This document shows positions 1 to 8,350 of a stretch of 9,846 bases of DNA, piece by piece. Below the pieces are notes generated by a model that searched no databases, was not told the origin of the DNA, and saw nothing but the letters and a program-made list of their open reading frames with translations. The first letter of the stretch is position 1. Each line of letters starts with the position of its first letter. The DNA is from CAZKUN01 sp964555935 (GTDB lineage: Bacteria; Armatimonadota; Zipacnadia; Zipacnadales; VGFC01). Made by a program: the position numbers and the translations under genes. The stretch lies in contig CAZKUN010000307.1 of NCBI GenBank assembly GCA_964555935.1, positions 1-9,846 on the forward strand. Reading direction: 5' to 3'.

Positions 1-136
1 AGGTCCGACCCGACCGAGAACCCAGCTCGCTTCCGCTAAGTTGACAGAACCGTCCCACTCGCGAGCAACGAACCATCGGTCAAGGTCGAAGGTAGCTTGC
101 CGATCAATCGGTCACCCATTACGAATGTGACCGCGG
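1..136 (+). promoter_or_regulatory. Upstream region of the cas operon
   Basis: No convincing gene lies here; a 60-codon opposite-strand frame overlaps the cas3 start and has no recognisable product. A perfect TTGACA hexamer sits at 41-46, but I find no good -10 hexamer 16-18 bases downstream. The nearest TAnnnT-type candidate is TAGCTT at 93-98, which is too far away. The cas operon promoter is probably in this stretch or just left of the window, but its exact position is not supported. The right part contains the inverted repeat listed separately. Confidence 0.35.
109..133. promoter_or_regulatory. Inverted repeat just before cas3 start
   Basis: CGGTCAC at 109-115 and GTGACCG at 127-133 are perfect reverse complements of 7 bases, separated by an 11-base loop. 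The right arm ends 3 bases before the chosen cas3 GTG. The element could be an operator for a dimeric regulator, or an mRNA hairpin that limits ribosome access to cas3. The 8-mer CGGTCACC at 109-116 recurs in the CRISPR leader at 9314-9321. The symmetry is seen directly; the function is inferred. Confidence 0.4.
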
Positions 137-2797
137 GTGAGCCCCCCCCACGTGAGCGGCATTGAGGATAGTATTCGGTATCCGGAGTTGACTCACTTGC
201 TGGGCGAACCGACGACATTCTGGGGAAAACATACGCCCGCCAATGATAATGGCGGCCCCGAGTGGCATCCCCTTATTGATCACTGCGCGGATGTCGCGTC
301 CGTGGTCGAAGCCTTGGTCATACTACCTGTCTGGCGCCGGCGCCTGACCCGCCTCGCCGGACAGGACGTCGGTGACGTTGGGTGGAGTCGGCTCTGCGTC
401 CTGGCCGCCTTACACGATATCGGAAAACTGAATATCGGCTTTCAGGCCAAGTGCCGCTCCGACCTAGGCCCACCAACCGGGCACGTAACGGTGGCACTCG
501 GTGCGCTCTTCCGCCCTACTTTTTCATGTCTTAAGGCGCTTGCGGCCTGGGGGGGCGGGGCAACGAGGTTACTCAAGACAGCCATCTGCCATCACGGCCG
601 GCCGTACACCGACGCCCCGTGGCAGAACACTTGGTGGCAACCTCGCGCTGGCCTGGACCCGCGCGCAGGCGCCGAGAAGCTACTCGCGTGTTGCAGGACC
701 TGGTTTCCCGTCGCCTTCGAAGCACACGACTCTGAGCTACCTGATACCGCAGCCTTCTCGCACGCATTCGCGGGCCTGGTCATGCTCGCTGACTGGATCG
801 GCTCCGATACGCAGTTCTTTCCGTTCAGCACTCCGGACGATGGCGACCGGATATGCATCGCTCGCCGGGCGGCGCACATCGCGGTGTCTAAGATGGCACT
901 GGACGTCGGGCAGCAGGACCGGGACGACGCGTCGGGGCGGGAGCCGTTTACGAGAATTGCTCCGCCTGGCTACGTGCCGCGACCGGCACAAACAGCTCTT
1001 CTGACCGTACCGCACGACGAGCAAGGATCCATCACCGTGCTCGAGGCGGAGACGGGCAGCGGAAAAACAGAGGCCGCTCTGGCACACTTCGTTCACTTGT
1101 TCGAGGCTGGCTTGGTCGATGGGCTCTACTTGGCGCTCCCGACGCGCACGGCTGCCACCCAGATGCACCAGCGCGTGCATGCAGCCATGCAGCGGGCTTT
1201 CGCCCACCCCCCTGCGGTGGTGCTCGCTGTTCCCGGCTACCTGCGTGTTGACCACGTTGAGGGGGAACGCCTTCCGCCGTTCACCGTGCTCTGGCCAGAG
1301 CACGACCGTTTCCGCTATCGCGCGTGGGCAGCTGAGAACGCCAAGCGGTACCTCGTGGGCTGCGTCGTCGTCGGCACGATTGATCAGGTGCTTCTGTCTT
1401 CGTTGATGGTCGGGCACGCCCACCTGCGTGCGACGTCCCTGCTCCGCCACCTACTCGTGGTTGATGAAGTACATGCGTCTGATGCCTACATGGCCCGCAT
1501 TCTCGAGGACGTGCTCGAACGGCACCAAGCGGCTGGAGGGCACGCACTCTTGCTTTCCGCTACGCTGGGCAGCGAGACGCGTACCCGCCTGCTCCACCCC
1601 GGTGAACAGGTGCGCCCTCCCACACTCGCGGACGCCAAGGCCGCACCGTATCCGCTGATCACCCACCGTACTAAGGACGAACGAACCATTGCGGTGCCTC
1701 GTGATGACGCTCGTCGCGTCGTGGAGATCGCGATGTCACCGTGGATGGAGACTCCAGCGACGCTCGCGACTGAAGCCGTGACTGCGGCTGGTCGGGGGGC
1801 AAAGGTTCTGGTGATCCGGAACACCGTCCGGAACTGCCTCGCGACACAAGAGGCGATCGAGCGAGCAGTCGGTGCCCAAGACGGCCCAGACGTGCTCTTT
1901 GCCTGTGCCGGGCACCCCGCACCACACCACGCACGCTTCGCACGAGCCGACCGTAGAGCGCTCGACGACGAACTGGAGGCGCGGTTCGGGAAAGACCGAC
2001 CGGAGGGTGGTTGCGTCGTTGTGGCCACACAGACGGCACAGCAGTCACTGGACCTCGACGCCGACAGGCTCTTCTCCGACCTCTGTCCGGCAGATGTGCT
2101 GCTCCAGCGGCTCGGTCGTCTGCATCGCCACCCACGACCTCGCCCTGATGGATTCGAGCGCCCGCAAGCCGTCGTCATGGTACCGGATGACCGCGACCTT
2201 GGCGTGCTACTCGGGGACACTGGCGAGGCGCGGAATCACCACGGTCTCGGCAGCGTATATCCCGATCTGCGGATCCTCGAAGCGACGTGGCGTCTCCTTG
2301 AGATGCATCAGGAATGGCACATCCCTCGCATGAATCGCGAGCTCATCGAGCACAGTGTCCACTCGAGCGTGCTCGATGGCATCGCAGCAGACGGCGGTCC
2401 CCGGTGGCAGGCACATGCCACGCACATATGCGGCTCGCAACTGGGGGTTGCGCGACTGGCACACCTCAACCTCGTGGACCGGTCAAGACCGTATGACGAG
2501 ATGTCGTTTCCGGACCCGAGAGACGACGCTCCGATTGTGACGCGCCTCGGTGAAGGCGACCGCAGGGTACGTTTTGAGCCATGTGTCACCGGCCCCTTTC
2601 GGCATGCGGTCCGGGAACTGCTGTTGCGCGCCGCGTGGGTGCGCGGGGTCCCATCCGACATCGAGGTTGCGGAGGACGTCACCAGTGCCGATGGCGTCAC
2701 CTGTTTTCGGTTCGGGGAACACGTATTTCGGTATGATTGGCATGGACTACGCCCGACAACTGAACGGGCAGAGGTGCTAACCGCCAATGGGCCCTGA
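137..2797 (+). CDS. cas3: Cas3 HD nuclease-helicase (type I-E)
   Basis: Cas3 is the effector recruited by DNA-bound Cascade; it nicks the displaced strand, then translocates 3'-5' and degrades it using ATP. The 886-residue length is normal for a fused HD-helicase Cas3. The HD nuclease domain (about 1-230) has candidate metal ligands H49, H93-D94 (in LHDIGK), H116, H152-H153 and D219 (in LADW). The SF2 helicase follows: Walker A ETGSGKT at 305-311, motif Ia LALPTRT near 332-338, DEVH box at 443-446, SAT at 474-476, motif V TQTAQQSLDLD at 631-641 and motif VI QRLGRLHRH at 657-665. All motifs are intact. An in-frame TGA at 128-130 bars any earlier start. GTG at 137 is the first start codon and GTG at 152 is an alternative; neither has a clear Shine-Dalgarno site. 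The 3' end overlaps cse1 by 11 bases, so both are likely on one transcript. Confidence 0.96.
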   Translation: MSPPHVSGIEDSIRYPELTHLLGEPTTFWGKHTPANDNGGPEWHPLIDHCADVASVVEALVILPVWRRRLTRLAGQDVGDVGWSRLCVLAALHDIGKLNIGFQAKCRSDLGPPTGHVTVALGALFRPTFSCLKALAAWGGGATRLLKTAICHHGRPYTDAPWQNTWWQPRAGLDPRAGAEKLLACCRTWFPVAFEAHDSELPDTAAFSHAFAGLVMLADWIGSDTQFFPFSTPDDGDRICIARRAAHIAVSKMALDVGQQDRDDASGREPFTRIAPPGYVPRPAQTALLTVPHDEQGSITVLEAETGSGKTEAALAHFVHLFEAGLVDGLYLALPTRTAATQMHQRVHAAMQRAFAHPPAVVLAVPGYLRVDHVEGERLPPFTVLWPEHDRFRYRAWAAENAKRYLVGCVVVGTIDQVLLSSLMVGHAHLRATSLLRHLLVVDEVHASDAYMARILEDVLERHQAAGGHALLLSATLGSETRTRLLHPGEQVRPPTLADAKAAPYPLITHRTKDERTIAVPRDDARRVVEIAMSPWMETPATLATEAVTAAGRGAKVLVIRNTVRNCLATQEAIERAVGAQDGPDVLFACAGHPAPHHARFARADRRALDDELEARFGKDRPEGGCVVVATQTAQQSLDLDADRLFSDLCPADVLLQRLGRLHRHPRPRPDGFERPQAVVMVPDDRDLGVLLGDTGEARNHHGLGSVYPDLRILEATWRLLEMHQEWHIPRMNRELIEHSVHSSVLDGIAADGGPRWQAHATHICGSQLGVARLAHLNLVDRSRPYDEMSFPDPRDDAPIVTRLGEGDRRVRFEPCVTGPFRHAVRELLLRAAWVRGVPSDIEVAEDVTSADGVTCFRFGEHVFRYDWHGLRPTTERAEVLTANGP

Positions 2798-4301
2798 CTT
2801 ACTGGTTGAGTCCGTCTTCTCCTGGCGCGATGCCCAGCGCCGGCGACAGAAAACGACGCTGCCGGGGCTTCTCGCACGGCTGACAAGCGGCGACCTAGCG
2901 GACTTTCCTCGACTACGCACGCACCAGCTGCACCCGTGGTGCATGTTCCTGACCCAACTCGCGGCCATCGCCCTGCACCGGGCGCAGACGTCAGACCCCA
3001 GGCTCTCGGAGGACGCGTGGCGTCCGCTGTTACTGGCGCTCACCGGCGACCGACACGAGCCGTGGAGTCTCGTGGTCGACGATCTGTCGCAGCCGGCCTT
3101 CTTCCAGCCGCCTGTGCCCGAGGGCACCGTCGAGAGGTGGAAGACTCGCGAGACGCCCGATGACATCGATGTGCTGGTCACAGCCAAATGCCACGACGTC
3201 AAGCGCGGATTGATCCAGGGGGATGACACTGAGGCGTGGGTGTACGCGCTCTCTACGCTGCAGACCACCCAAGGGTACCCAGGCCGAGGGTACACGCGCG
3301 TCGCCCGCATGAACGGGGGGTATGGGAACCGTCCCCGCATTGGATTGGCACGGGATCAGACCCTCAGCATGCGGTTTCTGCGCGATGTCGAGGTCCTCCT
3401 GGAGGAGTGGCCGCGTCTGATCGCACGGGGCTACCGCGAAGATGGCGTGGCGCTCGCGTGGACTGAGCCTTGGGACGGCCACACGTCTCTGGCGATGCCT
3501 GAGCTCGCGCCTCACTTCATCGAGGTGTGCTGGCGTGTGCGCTGTCAGGCTGACGGCGCGCAGGTATGCTGCCGCTACACGAGCACCCAGAAGCGCCGAT
3601 GCCTGGCCGAGATAGACAACGGCGACGTCGGCGATGCGTGGATCCCAATTGAACGAACGCAAGGGACGGCGTTAACGGTGGGGAGGCGGGGCTTTCCCTA
3701 CGACCTGCTCACGAAGCTCCTCTTCGAAGGTGACTTCGAACCTGCCCCAGCCCAGGTGCAACGAGCTGGCGATGACGATCCCATGCTTTTCATTGCATCT
3801 GCCCTCGCTCGCGGCCAGGGAAAGACCAACGGCCTCCACGAACGCGTGTTGATGCTGAGCGGTGCTGTTCGCCAAACGCTCGGGCAAGCGGATAGGCGTG
3901 CGGCGCTGGGCAAGCGGGCCGCTGCGCGCGTTGAGGCGGTCACGAGAATGCGACGCAAGGTCCTGTACCCCGCGAGGAAAAGCCTGGCCCTGGACGAGGT
4001 CCCCCGTGACGACTTGGACGCGCGCGCCGACGATATGTTCTTCGACCATCTGTTTGACACGCTCTCCTTGAACGACGACGACGCCCAGCTCAGTTTCGAT
4101 GCTCAGCTCCGGACACTCGCTTGGAACGAGCTCCAGCACATCATTGACCGCTCCAGTTTCTTTGATGCCCGTCGCTACAGAGCGATCAGTGACGCGGAGC
4201 GAATGTTCAGGGGCTGTCTTCGCCGGCAGTTCCCGGATCTTGTTGCGGCAGAGGCGTCGTCGAGAGACGCACTGTCAGGAGCGACCGTGGACGATGGGTA
4301 A
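2787..4301 (+). CDS. casA: Cse1/CasA (Cas8e), Cascade large subunit
   Basis: Cse1 is the large subunit of I-E Cascade; it recognises the PAM, helps open the target DNA and docks Cas3. The 504-residue product matches the family in length and position. Visible family features are the N-terminal TLPGLLARL and LRTHQLHPW segments (about 24-51), FFQPP (105-109) and a glycine-rich stretch containing QGYPGRGY and ARMNGGYGNRP (about 162-183) in the region of the L1 loop. A mostly helical C-terminal third (about 350-480) corresponds to the four-helix bundle. The N-terminus lacks the WIPV-type segment of the E. coli protein and resembles the divergent Cse1 branch seen in many GC-rich bacteria (from memory). 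GAGGTG at 2771-2776 lies 10 bases before the ATG. The gene overlaps cas3 by 11 bases and cse2 by 8. Confidence 0.93.
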   Translation: MGPDLLVESVFSWRDAQRRRQKTTLPGLLARLTSGDLADFPRLRTHQLHPWCMFLTQLAAIALHRAQTSDPRLSEDAWRPLLLALTGDRHEPWSLVVDDLSQPAFFQPPVPEGTVERWKTRETPDDIDVLVTAKCHDVKRGLIQGDDTEAWVYALSTLQTTQGYPGRGYTRVARMNGGYGNRPRIGLARDQTLSMRFLRDVEVLLEEWPRLIARGYREDGVALAWTEPWDGHTSLAMPELAPHFIEVCWRVRCQADGAQVCCRYTSTQKRRCLAEIDNGDVGDAWIPIERTQGTALTVGRRGFPYDLLTKLLFEGDFEPAPAQVQRAGDDDPMLFIASALARGQGKTNGLHERVLMLSGAVRQTLGQADRRAALGKRAAARVEAVTRMRRKVLYPARKSLALDEVPRDDLDARADDMFFDHLFDTLSLNDDDAQLSFDAQLRTLAWNELQHIIDRSSFFDARRYRAISDAERMFRGCLRRQFPDLVAAEASSRDALSGATVDDG

Positions 4302-4809
4302 ATCCATGAGCCTCAGTGCACTGATCTCTCGCCTCACGCGGTTACTCGCCGGGGACGGCCCGCTCGCGCGTGGGGATGTGGCCGCTCTGCGCCGCATGCA
4401 CCCCGCGCGTCCAGCGCCGGCCTTCTTCAAGATCGAGGGACTCGTGCTCGATGACCAGTTACCTGGTGACGCCACGGCTCTCGCCGAGGCGGAAACCCGC
4501 TGGGCAGCCATTATTGTGGGACTGGCACACTTGGGCCCCCTCCACCACTCCCGTCATCGATTTGGTCGGGCGCTCGTAGACGCTCAGTACTCGGAGTTGC
4601 GGTTTGCCAGACTTGTCCGCGGGGATGCAGATCGACTCGCTGGCGACTTGCCCATGCTCGCGCGTTTCCTGGCTGCGAAGGGCACGCCCGTTGATTGGAC
4701 TGGAGCAGCACGCCTCATGTTGTCGGCCGGTCGCTCCGATGAGGAGCGCGTCCGACGACAGATCGCGCGCGACTACTACGGCTCGCTGTCACGTCTCGAG
4801 AACCGATGA
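4294..4809 (+). CDS. casB: Cse2/CasB, Cascade small subunit
   Basis: Cse2 is the small, all-helical subunit present as a dimer in I-E Cascade; it stabilises the crRNA-target hybrid and the displaced strand. The 171-residue product has the usual length. It contains the family segment GRALVDAQYSELRFARLVRGD (a short form of it spans about residues 90-110), followed by LARFLAAKG and a VDW motif typical of CasB. The frame is open further upstream, but that part overlaps cse1, so I chose ATG 4294, which overlaps cse1 by 8 bases; ATG 4306 is an alternative. AGGAG at 4277-4281 is a possible ribosome site, slightly far (12 bases) from the start. Cse2 is the diagnostic gene for subtype I-E. Confidence 0.92.
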   Translation: MGKSMSLSALISRLTRLLAGDGPLARGDVAALRRMHPARPAPAFFKIEGLVLDDQLPGDATALAEAETRWAAIIVGLAHLGPLHHSRHRFGRALVDAQYSELRFARLVRGDADRLAGDLPMLARFLAAKGTPVDWTGAARLMLSAGRSDEERVRRQIARDYYGSLSRLENR

Positions 4810-4826
4810 CCCAGATGCCGATTCAT

Positions 4827-4830
4827 GGAG
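4827..4830 (+). promoter_or_regulatory. Ribosome binding site of cas7e
   Basis: GGAG lies 7 bases before the ATG at 4838. It decides the start of cas7e: the reading frame stays open for 78 codons upstream, into cse2. This is the largest gap in the cas operon (28 bases after the cse2 stop), in keeping with independent strong initiation for the subunit needed in six copies. Confidence 0.7.
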
Positions 4831-4837
4831 TTTCACG

Positions 4838-5959
4838 ATGTCCACACATTTTCTGCAGCTTCACACGCTTACCCATTACTCCGCGTCGCTCCTGAACCGG
4901 GACGACGCCGGGTTCGCCAAGCGCATGCCGTTTGGCGGTGCCGTGCGCACACGCATTTCGTCACAGTGCCTGAAGCGCCATTGGCGCGTCTATAACGGAG
5001 AACATAGTCTGCACGCAATAGACGCCCCCGAGTCGGTGCGTTCCCGCATCTCCTTCGAACGCTACGTCGTAGACCCTCTCATCACCGACGGTGTCCCCGA
5101 GGAACTCGCCAACCTCGCGGCGCAGCGAATCGTCGCCACGGTAGTCGGGAGTGCTGACGCCGACGCTACCGCAACAAAACAGGTGACCGTGTTCGGCAGA
5201 CCGGAACTCAAGTATCTCTGTCAGCTCGCCAAAGAGGTCATCTCGGCCACCGACGGGACCGCCAACGAAGTTAAAGCCGCCCTTGACACGCGCTTGAAGG
5301 AGAGGGATCTCAAGGAAAACCTCAAAGCCCTGCACCTTGGAGCGGGTCTGAGCGCTGCGCTGTTCGGCCGCATGGTCACCGGTGACATCTTGTCTCGTAC
5401 TGACGCCGCGATCCACGTCGCCCACGCGATGACGGTACACGGACAGATGACCGAGAGTGACTATTTCTCGGCCCTGGACGACCTTGTCGCTGATGCGGGG
5501 GAGCTGGGGGCAGGGCACATCAATGTTGCGGAGCTCACGAGCGGACTCTTCTACGGGTATGTCGTCGTCGACATCGCAGGTCTCCTGGACAACATCGGTG
5601 GTGACCTTGACCTCGCCGGCCGAATCGTCGAGTGCCTCGCGCACATCGTGGCGACGGTGAGCCCTGGCGCGAAAAAGGGCTCGACGGCCCCCTATGCCTA
5701 CAGCCATCTCGTGCTGTGCGAGGCGGGCAACGCACAGCCACGGACCCTCCAGAATGCCTTCATCGACCCCGTCGCCACGACTGGCAATCTCGTGGACAAC
5801 GCCTACCAGGCGATGGAACAGCATCTCGCTGACCTCGACGCCATGTACGGCAAACACGAGCAGCGGTCGCACGCCGGCTTGGCGACGAATGACCGGTTTG
5901 AGCGACTCATGCCGTTGGTGGATCTGGCCGCTTGGATGAAGGCGCAGGTGCGCAATTGA
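4838..5959 (+). CDS. casC: Cas7e/CasC, Cascade backbone subunit
   Basis: Cas7e forms the six-copy helical backbone of I-E Cascade that grips the crRNA spacer. The 373-residue product fits the family length. Recognisable conserved parts are the N-terminal FLQLHTLTHYSASLLNRDD (5-23), FGGAVRTRISSQCLKRHWR (32-50) and the AHAMTVHG segment (195-202). They continue with DYFSALDDL (208-216), AGHINVAELTSGLFYGYV (225-242) and the SPGAKKGSTAPYA region (275-287). The E. coli-like beginning and a GGAG ribosome site support ATG 4838. The stop overlaps the start of cas5e, so translation of the two is likely coupled. Confidence 0.95.
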   Translation: MSTHFLQLHTLTHYSASLLNRDDAGFAKRMPFGGAVRTRISSQCLKRHWRVYNGEHSLHAIDAPESVRSRISFERYVVDPLITDGVPEELANLAAQRIVATVVGSADADATATKQVTVFGRPELKYLCQLAKEVISATDGTANEVKAALDTRLKERDLKENLKALHLGAGLSAALFGRMVTGDILSRTDAAIHVAHAMTVHGQMTESDYFSALDDLVADAGELGAGHINVAELTSGLFYGYVVVDIAGLLDNIGGDLDLAGRIVECLAHIVATVSPGAKKGSTAPYAYSHLVLCEAGNAQPRTLQNAFIDPVATTGNLVDNAYQAMEQHLADLDAMYGKHEQRSHAGLATNDRFERLMPLVDLAAWMKAQVRN

Positions 5960-6693
5960 AGGCCCTCGTCTTGCGCCTCGATGCCCCCCTGCTGAGCTTT
6001 GGGGCACCGGCCATCGACCAGAACGGCATCGTCCAATCGTTTCCTGCGCTCTCGATGCTAACCGGACTCCTCGCCAACGCCCTTGGCTTGGACCATCGCG
6101 ACGTCCACGCCCTGGAACGACTGCAAGATCGGATGCGGTACGCGGCCCGCATCGACCGACGCGGCGAAGCGGTGCGTGACTACCAGACGGTCGATCTGGG
6201 GCACGACTGGATGCTCGCGAAGAAGGCCGGGTGGACGACACTCGGTCGGATTGCCAAACGGGCAGGTGGCAGTGGTGAGGGCACCTACCAGCGAGAACGC
6301 TTCTACAGGGCCGACAGCGTTCACACCGTCGCCGTCACGCTCACTGGTGATGATTCCCCGTCGGTCGAGGACCTGGCGGCCGCGGTCCGTGAACCCCACC
6401 GCCCATTGTTCATCGGGCGCAAGCCGTGTTTACCGGCGGCCCCTCTGGTCCTGGAGGTTACTGAGGCTGAATCGCTCCTGGGCGTACTGGCCGCCACGCC
6501 GCGCGCGCAGCGAGCAGACTCCGGACCACTCCCGGCATCCTGGTGGTATGACTCTGACGATGACCGCACGACCGCGACACCGTCACGCGTGGTTCCCGTA
6601 ACTGACGAGCGTGATTGGCAACATCGTGTGCACGTCGGTCGTCGCCTCATGCGCGAGGGGCACGTCGATCCCCCTCAAGCACGCCATGCCTGA
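5956..6693 (+). CDS. casD: Cas5e/CasD, Cascade 5'-handle-binding subunit
   Basis: Cas5e caps the Cascade backbone and holds the 5' handle of the crRNA. Conserved Cas5e parts are LKALVLRLDAPLLSFGAP (1-18), IVQSFPALSMLTGLLANALGL (about 25-45) and the DRRG and DYQTVDLG segments. FYRADSVHTVAV and RPLFIGRKPCLPAAPL follow. Two starts are possible. ATG 5932 gives 253 residues and a 28-base overlap with cas7e. TTG 5956 gives 245 residues and a 4-base TTGA overlap with AGGTG at 5945-5949 in front. I prefer TTG because homologs usually begin directly at the hydrophobic first strand. The C-terminal tail after about residue 215 is charged and poorly conserved. The 3' end overlaps cas6e by 8 bases. Confidence 0.92.
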   Translation: MKALVLRLDAPLLSFGAPAIDQNGIVQSFPALSMLTGLLANALGLDHRDVHALERLQDRMRYAARIDRRGEAVRDYQTVDLGHDWMLAKKAGWTTLGRIAKRAGGSGEGTYQRERFYRADSVHTVAVTLTGDDSPSVEDLAAAVREPHRPLFIGRKPCLPAAPLVLEVTEAESLLGVLAATPRAQRADSGPLPASWWYDSDDDRTTATPSRVVPVTDERDWQHRVHVGRRLMREGHVDPPQARHA

Positions 6694-7444
6694 GCCGCTA
6701 CATCTCGTGAAGATTCCCGTGCGGCCGGGAAAGCTCCTGGCCGTTGGGCGCCGTCGGGGACTGACATCGTCTCATGTCGACGACGGCTACTTGACCCATT
6801 GCCTGGTCCGTGAACTCTGGCAGCAACAGGCCCCCACCCCCTTCGTGCTCCGTGGTAGTGGGCGACTGCTAGACGTCTGGGGCTACAGCCGCGTCGACGC
6901 TGCCACGCTCGTCGAGCACGCACGAGCTTTCGGCGATCCGTCCTTGCTGGCGGCAATTGCCGACCTCGACGCTATCGAGAGCAAAGTGATGCCACCATTC
7001 GTAGCCGGGCGGTGTCTGGGGTTCTTGCTGCGTGCCTGTCCGGTGGTGCGCCTCGCGCGAGCAACGCGCGGTCACAGCGCAGGTGCGGAAGTCGATGCGT
7101 TTCTAGCCCGGTGCTTTGCCGCGGGCGAGGACGTGCAGGTTTCACGTCAGGAGGTGTACACCGAGTGGCTCGCTGCAAGAGTCGGTCAGCACCTCACCAC
7201 GGGCGCTGCGCTGGACCGCGTCCGAATCGCGAGCATCTCACGGGAGCGTCTGCTCAGACGCACACAAGGGACCAAACGCACAGCGGGTTCCCTCGAGCGT
7301 CCCGTCGTGCGGTTTGAGGGCGACCTCGTGGTGCGGGACGGCGAACGCTTTCATGATTGGTTGGCCCACGGCGTGGGCCGGCATCGCGCCTTCGGTTTCG
7401 GGGCGCTGATCCTGGTGCCGCCAGGGACCACACACGCAGTCTAA
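6686..7444 (+). CDS. casE: Cas6e/CasE, pre-crRNA endoribonuclease
   Basis: Cas6e cuts the array transcript at the 3' base of the repeat hairpin and stays bound as part of Cascade. The 252-residue protein has two RAMP-type halves. The first contains VDDGYLTHCLVRELW (31-45), where Y35 and H38 align by position with Y17 and H20 of the E. coli enzyme, the catalytic pair. GRCLGFLLRACPVVR (about 112-126) and RQEVYTEWLAARV (about 154-166) are family segments. The glycine-rich loop GVGRHRAFGFGALILVPP near the C-terminus contacts RNA. ATG 6686 overlaps cas5e by 8 bases and has no clear ribosome site, so coupling is likely. The upstream frame extension lies inside cas5e and is rejected. Confidence 0.94.
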   Translation: MPEPLHLVKIPVRPGKLLAVGRRRGLTSSHVDDGYLTHCLVRELWQQQAPTPFVLRGSGRLLDVWGYSRVDAATLVEHARAFGDPSLLAAIADLDAIESKVMPPFVAGRCLGFLLRACPVVRLARATRGHSAGAEVDAFLARCFAAGEDVQVSRQEVYTEWLAARVGQHLTTGAALDRVRIASISRERLLRRTQGTKRTAGSLERPVVRFEGDLVVRDGERFHDWLAHGVGRHRAFGFGALILVPPGTTHAV

Positions 7445-7453
7445 AGCGAGAGC

Positions 7454-8350
7454 GTGGTGTTGACGGGACGTTTGGGACTCAAGACGGCACGGGTACCGCA
7501 CTCAGACCGCCACGGTTGTCTCTGGCTGCGTCGTGGTGGGCTGGCTGTTGAGGACGGGACGTTGCGCTTCCGCACGGCCGGGAATGATGCTCTGGCACCC
7601 GGTGATTACGGCATTCCATTCCAAACCGTGAGCATCATCTTCCTCGAGCCAGGCTCGACCGTCAGCCACGATGCACTGCGACTTCTGGCGCGGCACGGTA
7701 CGGGGCTCATCGTGACAGGTGAGGACGGCGTGCGCTTTTACGCTTCTATGCCGTTCGGGCAAGATGAGAGTGCGCTGGCTAGGCGACAAGTGCAGCTCTG
7801 GGCTGACGCAGAACAACGCATTCTTGTTAGCCGACGGATGTACGCTTGGCGGTTTCGCGAAGTGTTGCCGTCTACGGATCTGAACGTGCTGCGAGGGATA
7901 GAAGGCGCTCGAGTTAAGACCCTGTATCGTGGTCTCGCTAGGCAGTTCGGAGTGAAGTGGGCTGGAAGACGCTACGACCGTGACGACCCGCAGGCCACCG
8001 ACCGTGTCAATCAGGCTCTCAACCACGCGTCTGCAGCGGTTCGAGCAGCGGCCATGATAGCGGTCGCTGCGACATCGACAATCCCTCAACTCGGCTTCAT
8101 TCATGAGGACTCGACCAACGCTTTCTGCCTAGACATCGCAGATCTCTATCGCGAAAGCGTGTGCCTTCCGGCGGCCTTCCACGCCGTGAAGCAGTTCGAG
8201 TTGGACGCCAGCGATCCCCTCGAACGACACGCGCGCCGCTCCGCTGGTCGTGCTCTCCGGGAGCACCAGGTTATTCCATCGATGATCGACCGCATCAAGT
8301 CACTGTTCGGTGCTACGGGAGCAACGAAGAAAGACGTGACGAAGGCATGA
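7454..8350 (+). CDS. cas1: Cas1 integrase (type I-E)
   Basis: Cas1 is the metal-dependent integrase that, with Cas2, inserts new spacers at the leader-proximal repeat. The 298-residue product carries the expected residues: E150 in RGIEGARVK, H217 in LGFIHED, and D227 and D230 in CLDIADLY. These match E141, H208, D218 and D221 of E. coli Cas1 in order and spacing. Other family parts are FLEPGSTVSHDALRLLARHG (about 63-82) and VTGEDGVRFYAS (87-98). The first 20 residues are poorly conserved. GTG 7454 is the first start, 9 bases after the cas6e stop; GTG 7457 and TTG 7460 are alternatives and no strong ribosome site discriminates among them. The gene overlaps cas2 by 4 bases (ATGA). Confidence 0.95.
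   Translation: MVLTGRLGLKTARVPHSDRHGCLWLRRGGLAVEDGTLRFRTAGNDALAPGDYGIPFQTVSIIFLEPGSTVSHDALRLLARHGTGLIVTGEDGVRFYASMPFGQDESALARRQVQLWADAEQRILVSRRMYAWRFREVLPSTDLNVLRGIEGARVKTLYRGLARQFGVKWAGRRYDRDDPQATDRVNQALNHASAAVRAAAMIAVAATSTIPQLGFIHEDSTNAFCLDIADLYRESVCLPAAFHAVKQFELDASDPLERHARRSAGRALREHQVIPSMIDRIKSLFGATGATKKDVTKA

Noticed and set aside
737..1450. 237-codon minus-strand open frame inside cas3
   Set aside because: It is opposite the Walker A region of cas3, has low-complexity basic composition and no ribosome site noted.
1486..2220. Long minus-strand open frame inside cas3
   Set aside because: It is an arginine- and serine-rich shadow frame caused by high GC in the coding strand; cas3 motifs cover the region on the + strand.
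4604..4837. Upstream extension of cas7e to 4604
   Set aside because: It overlaps most of the 3' half of cse2; the conserved Cas7e start and ribosome site place the true start at 4838.
4961..6241. 426-codon minus-strand open frame over cas7e and cas5e
   Set aside because: It lies opposite two genes with clear family motifs, crosses their junction, and has no recognisable domain.
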